From NCBI GenBank assembly GCA_025355485.1, contig JANXZP010000161.1:1-14403 (forward strand): a DNA stretch of 14,403 bases, written 5' to 3'. Each line of letters starts with the position of its first letter. Within the stretch, counting starts at the first letter, position 1. Origin of the DNA: Pseudomonadota bacterium. GTDB taxonomy: Bacteria; Pseudomonadota; Gammaproteobacteria; Xanthomonadales; Xanthomonadaceae. A program made the position numbers and the translations under genes. The notes under the pieces were generated by a model. It saw only the letters and a list, made by a program, of their open reading frames with translations. It had not been told where the DNA came from and did not search any database. This document shows positions 1 to 5,629 of this stretch, piece by piece.

Positions 1-108
1 GCCCTTCGGACAGCACTGAGAAGCTACATCGATTTCTACAACCACCGACGCCTAAATTCTGCACTCGGGTACCGCTCGCCATCCGAGTTTGAAGTACGAT
101 GCAACTAA
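1..108 (+). CDS. IS3-family transposase (OrfB), C-terminal end only
   Basis: Frame 1 is open from the window edge to a TAA at 106-108 and gives 35 residues. They contain YIDFYNHRRLNSALGY followed by RSPSEFE, the hallmark C-terminal end of the IS3-family OrfB integrase (rve) domain. That domain carries out the DDE strand-transfer chemistry of transposition. The Tyr-Asn-x-x-Arg-Pro/Leu-His/Asn signature comes just after the catalytic glutamate, which lies outside the window. The gene is cut by the window edge, and nothing in the visible part shows that it is broken. The typical IS3-type end sequence lies a few bases after the stop, so the element seems to end here. The subgroup cannot be assigned from 35 residues. 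Confidence 0.88.
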   Translation, partial: ALRTALRSYIDFYNHRRLNSALGYRSPSEFEVRCN

Positions 109-115
109 CAAGCGG

Positions 116-142
116 GTGTCCACTTTTGCGAAGGAAGTCCCC
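116..142 (+). mobile_element. Probable right terminal inverted repeat of the IS3-family element
   Basis: Just after the transposase stop comes GTGTCCACTTTTGCGAAG then GAAGTCCCC. It resembles the right ends of many IS3-family elements, which read roughly GTCCACTTTTTCGGGGGAAGTC. The exact last base is uncertain. The left end lies outside the window, so neither the inverted repeat partner nor a target duplication can be checked. Confidence 0.55.
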
Positions 143-386
143 CGATGCGGCAGAAGCCGCCATCGCGCAGAGGTTCGGGACGCATTGCGTGGATGGCAAG
201 ATCCAGGCACATGTTGTCACCGTCGAAAAATGAGACCCAAATCATTTACAGTGCGCTCAAACAATCCATTCGATCCGACGCTGCTTCGCGGCGCGACTTG
301 GTACAGGCGTTACCATCGGCGGAACGCATCATGTTGCGCTGAATCGGTGCACGGCGGTTTCGCCTCCCCATGACAGGAGTACGCAC
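143..386. other. Non-coding flank between the IS element and the first chromosomal gene
   Basis: This stretch of about 240 bp has no convincing complete gene. One frame (144-233, plus strand) reads DAAEAAIAQRFGTHCVDGK and ends in TVEK before a TGA. It could be the tail of a gene interrupted by the IS element, but it is too short to identify. Nearby, TTGTCACCGTCGAAAAATG (213-232) vaguely resembles the terminal repeats of other insertion sequences. Only the last few bases, with the AGGAG ribosome binding site at 375-379, have a clear role. Confidence 0.4.
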
Positions 387-629
387 ATGTCCGTCGCCAC
401 CCTCAAGGCCGTGCTGCTGTGGTCCTTCGCGATCAACTACGGCGTGTTGCTGTTCTGGTTCGTCCTCATCGCAACCGCGCACGACCCGCTCTATCGCATC
501 TGCGCGCGCTGGTTCCGCATTTCCGTCCAGACTTTCGATGCGGTCAATTACGGCGGAATTTCCGCGTACAAGATCTGCATCCTGTTCTTCACCCTGGTGC
601 CGTGGGTGGCATTGAACCTGGCGACGTGA
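387..629 (+). CDS. Small inner-membrane protein, DUF6868-like
   Basis: An 80-residue protein with two predicted membrane helices, at about residues 8-30 and 58-78. The loop between them is amphipathic and contains HDPLYRICARWFRIS and FDAVNYGGISAYK. This pattern (short polar start, INYG in the first helix, WFRxS, FDAxxYxG, then a second helix with LVPW) matches what I recall of the DUF6868 family, whose function is unknown. AGGAG at 375-379, seven bases before the ATG, fixes the start. The gene stands alone after the IS end, and the next gene follows after 116 bp. Orientation in the membrane and function are not known, and no catalytic residues are evident. Confidence 0.82.
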   Translation: MSVATLKAVLLWSFAINYGVLLFWFVLIATAHDPLYRICARWFRISVQTFDAVNYGGISAYKICILFFTLVPWVALNLAT

Positions 630-745
630 CGCGGGGCTGGGGCTGCCAGGCGATTCCCGCCGGCATACCGCAAGCTCTTCCACGAAACGACCGGCCGTAG
701 CATGATCGATCCTGCAGGGATCGGTTCGGCACGGGGAGACGCGGC

Positions 746-1132
746 ATGTTCGACAAGATCGATTACGCGATGGTCAACGTATCCGACATGGGCCGTTCGG
801 TTGCGTTCTATCGCGACACGCTGGGCTTCGCGTTGCGTTTGGAAACGCCGGGCTGGAGCGAATTCGAGACAGGCGCGACCACGCTCGCGCTGCATCTTGC
901 CCCGGCGTCGGCCGACCAGTTGCACGGACGCTCCGGACCGGCCGCTGGAAGCTGCTCGCTCGGCTTCTCGGTCGCCGACCTCGATGCGACCCATGCGGAA
1001 CTGCGCTCGCGTGGCGCGCGCTTCGTGATGCCGCCGATCGACCAGCCCGGGGAAGGCATCCGCCTCGCCGTCTGCATCGACCCGGACGGCCTCGCGATCT
1101 CGTTCGCGCAAGCGATCGCGCGTGGCGCGTGA
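746..1132 (+). CDS. VOC-superfamily (glyoxalase/bleomycin-resistance fold) protein
   Basis: A 128-residue cytoplasmic protein of typical single-subunit VOC length. The first beta-alpha-beta module reads YAMVNVSDMGRSVAFYRDTL followed by GF (residues 7-28), and the second begins at SLGFSVADLDATHAEL (about residues 71-86). The end, IDPDGLAISFAQ, is the usual DPDG strand. Metal-dependent members normally have a glutamate just after DPDG. Here the position reads A-I-S-F, so a classical metal site may be incomplete and a glyoxalase I reaction should not be assumed. GGGGAG at 733-738 precedes the ATG by seven bases. The following ATP-grasp gene starts 24 bp downstream, so the two are probably co-transcribed. 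The substrate is unknown. Confidence 0.88.
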   Translation: MFDKIDYAMVNVSDMGRSVAFYRDTLGFALRLETPGWSEFETGATTLALHLAPASADQLHGRSGPAAGSCSLGFSVADLDATHAELRSRGARFVMPPIDQPGEGIRLAVCIDPDGLAISFAQAIARGA

Positions 1133-1156
1133 TCGTTGCGTTTCCCGCGTAGCGCA

Positions 1157-1924
1157 ATGAACATCCTGTTTTCGACCAAGCCCGACTGGGAAGACGACAT
1201 CCGCGCGGGCTTCGAATCCACGCCGCACCAGATCGCATTCGGCGATTTCACGCTGCAGAACATGCGCGAACACGACCTCGTGGTTCCGCTGACCGTGGGC
1301 GACCTGCGCTGCCTGCACGAGCTGGGCGAGGCGCTTGCCGAGAATCCGATTCCGATTCCGAGTTCCGAGAGCGTCGCGCTGTGCGACGACAAACTTCTGT
1401 TGAATCGCGCGCTGGGAAAAAACGGATACGGCGACTGCGTTCCGGCCATGGGTTTGTTCCAGGCATATCCGTACATCCTCAAGAAACGCACCGACGAATG
1501 GGGCGCCAACAGCCATATCGTCCACGGCGCCGCTGACGAGAAGTCGTATGCGCAGAAGCTGGTTGCGCCGGACTACTTTCGGCAGGAATACATCCCGGGG
1601 AAAACCGAATACACCTCGCACATCCTGTTCAAGCGCGGTCGGATCGTGTGTTCGACGACCATCGAATTCACCTACGAGCACGATGTCTTCATCAAGGGCC
1701 GCGATCCTGATTGCGGGCGCGCGGTCTGCGAATGCCCATGCTTGGATCTGTTCGGCCGGATCCTCGCGTCGATCGGATTCGAAGGTCTGTGCTGCTTCAA
1801 TTACAAGGTCGTGAACAGGCAACCGCTGATCTTCGAGATCAATCCGCGCTTCGGCGCGAGCCTGGGCCCGCTGTTCGCGTCGTTCATCGAGACGATGGCA
1901 TTGGGCGAAAGCATGATGAGCTGA
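1157..1924 (+). CDS. Short ATP-grasp-fold protein, substrate unknown
   Basis: A 255-residue protein from the ATG at 1157. ATP-grasp features appear in order. CDDKLLLNRAL (residues 76-86) begins the ATP-binding subdomain. PYILKKRTDEWGANSHIV (105-122) resembles the nucleotide-binding lysine strand and glycine loop. FRQEYIPGKTEYTSHIL (141-157) is the adenine-contact and acidic strand. LIFEINPRFGASL (224-236) supplies the Mg-binding Glu and Asn and the conserved Arg. Such enzymes join a carboxylate, via an acyl phosphate, to an amine or thiol. The protein is compact, with a short N-terminal pre-domain, and is cysteine-rich around residues 186-213. A TTG at 1136 would add seven residues (MRFPRSA), but MNILFSTKP is the natural beta-strand start. 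No good ribosome binding site precedes either start, so translation may depend on the VOC gene 24 bp upstream. Confidence 0.8.
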   Translation: MNILFSTKPDWEDDIRAGFESTPHQIAFGDFTLQNMREHDLVVPLTVGDLRCLHELGEALAENPIPIPSSESVALCDDKLLLNRALGKNGYGDCVPAMGLFQAYPYILKKRTDEWGANSHIVHGAADEKSYAQKLVAPDYFRQEYIPGKTEYTSHILFKRGRIVCSTTIEFTYEHDVFIKGRDPDCGRAVCECPCLDLFGRILASIGFEGLCCFNYKVVNRQPLIFEINPRFGASLGPLFASFIETMALGESMMS

Positions 1925-2170
1925 GGTTGCGTGCCATCGCGCGCCGGGCACCCGCTGGCGGCTGGCTGTCCGCATCACGCACTGCCGCGTAACATTTTTG
2001 CCCGGCCATGCGTATCAGCCATGCGATCACGGATCGAAAGTCGGGCTCCAATGGGTTTGCGATCGACGCATCGTTTGCCATCGCCCACCGCGGCGTTCAC
2101 GTTGGCAAAACGACCGACCTGTGATCCTTTGCGCATGCCGGCAATCGTGTCGGCAATTCCGGAGACCTAC
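1925..2170. other. Intergenic region upstream of msrB
   Basis: This 246-bp gap separates the ATP-grasp gene from msrB. The msrB reading frame is open through much of it, but the ATG at 2171 with GGAG at 2161-2164 and the signal peptide that follows argue against a longer protein. The promoter of msrBA probably lies here. I could not pick out a convincing sigma-70 pair, and no copy of the TGCAACC-N16-TxTCCATCG element found upstream of the ECF gene is present. Confidence 0.45.
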
Positions 2171-2695
2171 ATGCAACGCCGTACCCTGCTGCAATCCATG
2201 GCCGCGCTCGCTGCGCTGCCGTTGCTGCCGTTGCTGCCGAAGCTTGCGCAAGCCGCGAGCCAAGTCATCGACGTGATCATCCCGCCGCTGCGCAAGTCGA
2301 AGGATGCGTGGCGCAAGCTGTTGCCGCCGGCGTCGTACACCGTGCTGTTCGAGCAAGGAACCGAGCGCGCGTTCACCAGTCCGTTGCTGGACGAGCACCG
2401 CGCTGGCACGTTTGTGTGCGCAGCGTGCTACCTGCCGCTGTTCGCGAGCGTCAACAAGTTCGAGAGCGGCACCGGCTGGCCGAGCTTCACCCAATCAATC
2501 GCCGGGCATACCGCGTTCGTGAAGGATCGCCAATTCTTCGAGGAACGCACCGAATACCATTGCGTGCGTTGCGGCGGCCACCAGGGCCACGTGTTCGACG
2601 ACGGCCCGTCGCCGCGCGGGCAGCGGTGGTGCAACAATGGCGTCGCATTGAATTTCGTAGCCAAGGGCCAGCCGTTGCCCGCACTGAGGATCTGA
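2171..2695 (+). CDS. msrB: Peptide-methionine (R)-S-oxide reductase MsrB, exported (Tat-like signal)
   Basis: A 174-residue enzyme that reduces the R epimer of methionine sulfoxide in oxidised proteins. It begins MQRRTLLQSMAALAALPLLP and has a likely signal cleavage after AQA (about residue 28). The twin arginine followed by T-L-L suggests the Tat route, which would fit a zinc protein folded before export. The MsrB domain covers about residues 45-168. The zinc-binding pairs are CAAC (C83, C86) and CVRC (C131, C134). GTGWPSF (100-106) is the family motif, and RWCNNGVALNF carries the probable catalytic C154. GGAG at 2161-2164, six bases before the ATG, supports this start over upstream in-frame starts. 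msrA begins two bases after the stop, so the pair is an operon. Regeneration by a periplasmic thioredoxin-like reductant is inferred. Confidence 0.95.
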   Translation: MQRRTLLQSMAALAALPLLPLLPKLAQAASQVIDVIIPPLRKSKDAWRKLLPPASYTVLFEQGTERAFTSPLLDEHRAGTFVCAACYLPLFASVNKFESGTGWPSFTQSIAGHTAFVKDRQFFEERTEYHCVRCGGHQGHVFDDGPSPRGQRWCNNGVALNFVAKGQPLPALRI

Positions 2696-2697
2696 GC

Positions 2698-3381
2698 ATG
2701 CGCACGACGACAATTCGCAACACGGTATGTGCGCTCGCACTCGGCGTTGCGCTGACATTCGCCGCACACGGTTTCGCTGCGCCTGCGAAAACTGCGCCGG
2801 GCGCGCGCACGACCGGCGTCACCCTGGCCAATGCGATACCGAGCGCAAAACTCGCGATCGCGACCTTCGCCGGTGGCTGCTTCTGGACGATGGAGCGCGC
2901 GTTCGACAAGGTGCCTGGCGTAATCAGCGCGATTTCCGGCTACAGCGGCGGCCACGTGAAGAATCCGAACTACGACGAGGTGTCGACCGGCACCACCGGC
3001 CATGTCGAAACCGTCGAGGTGCACTACGACCCGACGAAAATCAGCTACGCGAAACTGCTGGACATCTACTGGCACGACATCGATCCGACCCAGGTCGGCG
3101 GGCAGGCCTGCGACAGCGGCGACGAATACCGCAGCATGATCTTCGTGCACGACGCGACCCAGATGAAGCAGGCGCAGGCGTACAAGGACGCGCTGAAGTC
3201 GAATTTCAAGCAGCCGATCGCGGTGCAGATCGCCGCAGCGGGGCCGTTCTATGCCGCCGAGGAATACCACCAGAAATTCACGATCAAGAACCCGCAATAT
3301 TACGAGCAGTACCGCGTCGGCTGCGGTCGCGATCGCCGCCTGCAGGTGGTCTGGGGTGCGCAGGTGCACAAGTCGAATTGA
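2698..3381 (+). CDS. msrA: Peptide-methionine (S)-S-oxide reductase MsrA, exported
   Basis: A 227-residue enzyme that reduces the S epimer of methionine sulfoxide and so complements MsrB. Residues 1-28 look like a Sec signal peptide (basic start, then CALALGVALTFAAHGFA). The catalytic motif GGCFWTMERAF starts at residue 59, with nucleophile C61. The family strands GYSGGHVKNPNYDEVSTGTT (81-100), GHVETVEVHYDP and the AEEYHQKF segment (187-194) are intact. GGQACDSGDEYRSMIF replaces the QGNDVGTQYRS form of many cytoplasmic MsrAs and adds C138. C209 near the end (YRVGCG) may act as a resolving cysteine. The ATG is two bases after the msrB stop, with GAGGA just inside msrB, which indicates coupled translation. 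The gene ends in a hairpin and is convergent with the ECF operon. Confidence 0.95.
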   Translation: MRTTTIRNTVCALALGVALTFAAHGFAAPAKTAPGARTTGVTLANAIPSAKLAIATFAGGCFWTMERAFDKVPGVISAISGYSGGHVKNPNYDEVSTGTTGHVETVEVHYDPTKISYAKLLDIYWHDIDPTQVGGQACDSGDEYRSMIFVHDATQMKQAQAYKDALKSNFKQPIAVQIAAAGPFYAAEEYHQKFTIKNPQYYEQYRVGCGRDRRLQVVWGAQVHKSN

Positions 3382-3387
3382 GGCGCG

Positions 3388-3412
3388 GCGTCCCGATCAG
3401 GGACGCGTTATT
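3388..3412 (+). terminator. Rho-independent-type terminator after msrA
   Basis: Seven bases after the msrA stop comes a perfect 7-bp stem, GCGTCCC/GGGACGC (3388-3394 and 3400-3406), with loop GATCA, followed by GTTATT. The T-rich tail is short but on the correct side for the plus strand. On the minus strand the hairpin has no T-tract, so it is less likely to stop the convergent anti-sigma transcript. It sits in the 30-bp gap between the two genes. Confidence 0.65.
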
Positions 3413-3840
3413 CAGAGGCGGCGCGAGCCTGGACGCATGCGCATCCAGCCGCTGTCGATGGCCCAGACAATGCCGATGCAGAGCGCCGCCATCACCAGTT
3501 GATTCCAGGGCAATGGCGGCAAGCTGATGCTGACCATCGAATGCGCGATGTTCGCGAGCGTCGGCCCGACGAACAGCAAGCCGCCGACGCCCATCGCGAA
3601 CAGCAGCAGGACGACCATCCAGTCCTCGAGGCCATCGCCGTGTTCGCGCTGTTCGATCGCGGCGACCACGCGCGCGGCAAAATCCGCGGGCAGTTGCGGT
3701 TGCAGCGGCTGCTTCAACGCGCGCACGATCAGCCGGTAGCGGTTCACGCGCGGATCGCCGCTCGCCGCGGACTGTTCGCGCTCGGCGCGTTCGGCCTCTG
3801 CTTGTGCATGCTTGTCGTGATCGAGATCGTTGCTGTTCAT
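3412..3840 (-). CDS. Probable membrane anti-sigma factor paired with the ECF sigma gene
   Basis: A 142-residue protein whose ATG overlaps the sigma factor stop (ATGA at 3837-3840), so the two are translated as a pair. The N-terminal 70 residues are charged and cytoplasmic in character. They include DPRVNRYRLIVRALKQP and LPADFAARVVAAIEQR, a short helical segment like those of anti-sigma factors. Two membrane helices follow, at about residues 74-95 and 112-129, and the protein ends in a basic tail. There is no His-x3-Cys-x2-Cys zinc motif (ZAS), so if it binds the sigma factor it does so through a different or minimal domain. The role is inferred mainly from gene position and topology, and I do not recognise a named family. 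It ends 30 bp from the convergent msrA. Confidence 0.75.
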   Translation of the reverse strand: MNSNDLDHDKHAQAEAERAEREQSAASGDPRVNRYRLIVRALKQPLQPQLPADFAARVVAAIEQREHGDGLEDWMVVLLLFAMGVGGLLFVGPTLANIAHSMVSISLPPLPWNQLVMAALCIGIVWAIDSGWMRMRPGSRRL

Positions 3841-4400
3841 GCGATCGCTCCCAGTCGGGTTTCGAGCTGCCGGCGCAGGCGCCGGCGCGCACGAAACAGA
3901 TAATTCTTGACCGTGCCTTCGGGCAGGCCGGTGATGCAGCCGATTTCCGCGATGCCCAGTTCGTCGAGATGGTACAGCGTTACCAGCGTGCGCTGCAGCG
4001 GCGGCAGCGCTTCGATGGCGGCGTTCAGATGCTGCATCGTCTCGCGATCTGCGCAAGCCGCTTCGAGGTCGAAACCATCGCCGATGTCGTCGAACAGGTC
4101 GCCTTCATCATCGATCGCGGGCTCGGCCAGCGGCAGCCGTTTCTTCTGCAGGTGCCGGCTCGCGACCGAAAACGCAACGCGCCCGATCCAGGTCGACAAC
4201 GCGCTCTCGAATCGGTACTGATGCAGCCTCTGGTGCACGCGCAAGAACACGTCCTGACACAGCTCGCGCGCGTCCTCGGGATGTTTCACCATCCGGTAGA
4301 CGACGTGCCAGACCAGCGCCTGATGGCGCGCGATCAGGCGCTCGAACGCGCCGGGCGTTCGCGCAATCACCGCCGTCACCAACTCCTGGTCCTCACTCAT
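3837..4400 (-). CDS. RNA polymerase sigma factor, ECF (sigma-70 family) group
   Basis: A 187-residue ECF sigma factor. The sigma-2 region (about residues 12-85) includes FERLIARHQALVWHVVYRMV and ARELCQDVFLRVHQRL, with ALSTWIGRVAFSVASRHLQK for -10 recognition. The sigma-4 region (about 130-180) reads LPPLQRTLVTLYHLDEL, then IAEIGCITGLPEGTVKNYLF, a helix-turn-helix for -35 contact. The linker between them is acidic (DDEGDLFDDIGDGFD). The ATG at 4400 begins MSEDQELV, where family homology starts. The frame is open upstream to 4508, but those residues are unlike ECF proteins. GGAGG at 4414-4418 is 13 bases away, too far for an ideal binding site. The downstream overlapping gene is the likely anti-sigma. 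A promoter-like sequence just upstream, matched by one facing the other way, suggests autoregulation. Confidence 0.93.
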   Translation of the reverse strand: MSEDQELVTAVIARTPGAFERLIARHQALVWHVVYRMVKHPEDARELCQDVFLRVHQRLHQYRFESALSTWIGRVAFSVASRHLQKKRLPLAEPAIDDEGDLFDDIGDGFDLEAACADRETMQHLNAAIEALPPLQRTLVTLYHLDELGIAEIGCITGLPEGTVKNYLFRARRRLRRQLETRLGAIA

Positions 4401-4404
4401 GGGG

Positions 4405-4436
4405 CGATGGATACCTCCGGTCGCCGAATGGTTGCA
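4405..4436 (-). promoter_or_regulatory. Predicted ECF promoter of the sigma/anti-sigma operon
   Basis: Read on the minus strand, TGCAACC (4436-4430) is followed after exactly 16 bases by TATCCATCG (4413-4405), four bases before the sigma ATG. The same arrangement, differing at one base, faces the divergent gene. The AAC core in the -35 is typical of ECF promoters. Transcription from this element would begin at or very close to the start codon, giving an almost leaderless mRNA. The prediction rests on the matched pair only. Confidence 0.6.
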
Positions 4437-4478
4437 GGTTACTCGCGAATCAGGATTTGCAGTTCGACTCCATGAAGG

Positions 4479-4510
4479 TGCAACCGGACGCCCCCTGCCC
4501 CTGTCCATCG
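4479..4510 (+). promoter_or_regulatory. Predicted ECF promoter of the divergent small membrane gene
   Basis: TGCAACC (4479-4485), 16 bases, then TGTCCATCG (4502-4510). This matches the sigma-operon promoter at 15 of 16 element positions with the same spacer length, while the spacers themselves differ. Initiation would fall near 4515-4518, giving a leader of about 35 bases that includes the GGAG at 4541-4544. An 11-base palindrome, CGTTCCGAACG (4509-4519), overlaps the probable start point. Both suggest control by the neighbouring ECF sigma factor. Confidence 0.6.
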
Positions 4511-4551
4511 TTCCGAACGGGCCGATGCGCCCGCCTTACCGGAGCAATGTC

Positions 4552-4878
4552 ATGGATTTCGCAATACTGATCCCGATCGTCCTGTTCGTGTGTATCGTGA
4601 TGGCGATCAAGATCGTCGTCGAGGCCCGCCTACGCAAGCGGATGGTGGAAAGCAACGTGTCGGAGGACATGGTCAAGTCGATGCTGCTCGCCGACGAACG
4701 CAACCGCCGGCTGTCCGCGCTGAAGTGGGGGCTGGTGCTGACCTCGGTCGGCGTCGCGCTCGGCCTGGTCAGCGCACTGCACCTGGACAGCAACAACCCG
4801 GGCGCCTTCGGCCTGCTGGTCGGCGCGGCCGGCATCGGCATGCTGGTCTATCACTTCATCGCCGATCGCGTGAAATAA
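4552..4878 (+). CDS. Small membrane protein, DUF6249-like, divergent from the ECF sigma gene
   Basis: A 108-residue protein with three predicted membrane helices, at about residues 4-22, 57-76 and 85-103. The cytoplasmic segment between the first two contains EARLRKRMVESNVSEDMVKS and a basic end, LADERNRRL. The short-helix, charged-linker, two-helix layout and the SEDMVKSML segment recall DUF6249-type proteins, which are often found beside ECF sigma genes. I assign the family with moderate confidence only. GGAG at 4541-4544, seven bases before the ATG, fixes the start. The gene shares its upstream region with the ECF operon and carries the same promoter-like element, so it is the most obvious local target of that sigma factor. 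Its function is unknown. It ends 33 bp before the convergent tsaB stop. Confidence 0.8.
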   Translation: MDFAILIPIVLFVCIVMAIKIVVEARLRKRMVESNVSEDMVKSMLLADERNRRLSALKWGLVLTSVGVALGLVSALHLDSNNPGAFGLLVGAAGIGMLVYHFIADRVK

Positions 4879-4891
4879 GGGCGCGATCTCG

Positions 4892-4929
4892 CAAGCATCG
4901 CGCGTGGACGATCAGCCGCGCGATGCTTG
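4892..4929 (+). terminator. Hairpin between convergent small membrane gene and tsaB
   Basis: A perfect 13-bp inverted repeat, CAAGCATCGCGCG (4892-4904) and CGCGCGATGCTTG (4917-4929), with a 12-base loop. It is followed on the plus strand by TTGTT. It begins 13 bases after the DUF6249-like stop, and its right arm lies within the last codons of tsaB. It probably ends the plus-strand transcript and may work in both directions, although the minus strand lacks a T-tract. Confidence 0.65.
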
Positions 4930-5616
4930 TTGTTCCACGAGCGTAAGCGCCACGTTGTTGCGCAGGTAGGCCGGTTCGACGCGTTCGGGCGCGACGGCTT
5001 CGCCCCGCGCGAATCCGCGCACCGCAAGCCGGGCCACATCGGAAGCGTGCGGCAAGGCGGTCGCATCATGCCGCAACAGCAGCGGGCCGAGCGTGCAGAT
5101 CAGTGAACCCTCGTCGGCCGCGAAGCCGCTGCCGATGCCGACCCACGCGTGATCCTGCGGCAATGCGACCTCGGCTGGACGCGCGAGCCGTTCGGCATCG
5201 ATCGGTTCGACCAATGCATGTTCGACCAATGCAGCCGCATCGCGCAGGAAGGTTCCGAGATAGATCTCGCCCATGCGCGCGTCGATCGCGGCGATGAGCG
5301 AGGCGCCGTCGCCCCGCATCGCCAGCGCCGCAAGCGTGGACACCGCGACCACCGGCCGATCCAGCGCGAGTGCGATGCCCTGCGCCAGCGCAACCGCGAG
5401 GCGCACGCCGGTGAACGCGCCCGGCCCGCGACCGACCGCGATCGCATCGAGTTGCGACTTCGCGATGCCCGCTTCGGCCAGCAATTGATCGGCCCACGGC
5501 AACGCGAGTTCGGCATGCCGACGCGGTGCGATCTCGAAGCGCTCGCGCACATCACCGTCGATCCACAGCGCGACCGAGCAGGCTTCAGTGGCGGTTTCAA
5601 TGGCAAGCAATTTCAT
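4912..5616 (-). CDS. tsaB: tRNA threonylcarbamoyladenosine biosynthesis protein TsaB
   Basis: A 234-residue protein, normal TsaB (YeaZ) length. It pairs with TsaD, and works with TsaC and TsaE, to make t6A at position 37 of ANN-decoding tRNAs. TsaB serves as the non-catalytic ASKHA-fold partner in the cytoplasm. It begins MKLLAIETATEACSVALW, the first beta-hairpin of the fold. AVGRGPGAFTGVRLAVALAQ lies at about residues 57-76 and is the family signature, and AAIDARMGEIYLGTF follows at about 110-124. The ATG at 5616 comes 13 bases after the helicase stop, so it is the last gene of the minus-strand cluster. A yoaA-tsaB order is also seen in E. coli. A 15-base tandem near-duplication at 5205-5234 gives the protein sequence LVEHALVEP. 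Confidence 0.95.
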   Translation of the reverse strand: MKLLAIETATEACSVALWIDGDVRERFEIAPRRHAELALPWADQLLAEAGIAKSQLDAIAVGRGPGAFTGVRLAVALAQGIALALDRPVVAVSTLAALAMRGDGASLIAAIDARMGEIYLGTFLRDAAALVEHALVEPIDAERLARPAEVALPQDHAWVGIGSGFAADEGSLICTLGPLLLRHDATALPHASDVARLAVRGFARGEAVAPERVEPAYLRNNVALTLVEQQASRG

Positions 5617-5629
5617 GGCGTGTCGTTTC

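Noticed and set aside
143..386. Short plus-strand frames in the IS flank as genes
   Set aside because: They are low-complexity Arg/Ser-rich or overlap the IS end, lack ribosome binding sites and have no recognisable motif.
707..723. Small hairpin CGATCC-TGCAG-GGATCG as a terminator before the VOC gene
   Set aside because: The stem is only 6 bp, has no T-tract and lies 10 bases from the ribosome binding site. It is more likely chance or a minor leader structure.
548..1978. A 476-codon minus-strand frame opposite the VOC and ATP-grasp genes
   Set aside because: It runs across two well-supported plus-strand genes and their gap, and shows no family motif or ribosome binding site.
2308..2697. 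N-terminal extension of MsrA into msrB
   Set aside because: The frame is open upstream, but the ATG at 2698 directly follows msrB, begins a signal peptide, and the extension would read through msrB out of frame.
4401..4508. Longer ECF sigma factor starting at 4508
   Set aside because: The extra 36 residues are unlike ECF N-termini and would cover both predicted promoter elements. Family homology begins at the ATG at 4400.
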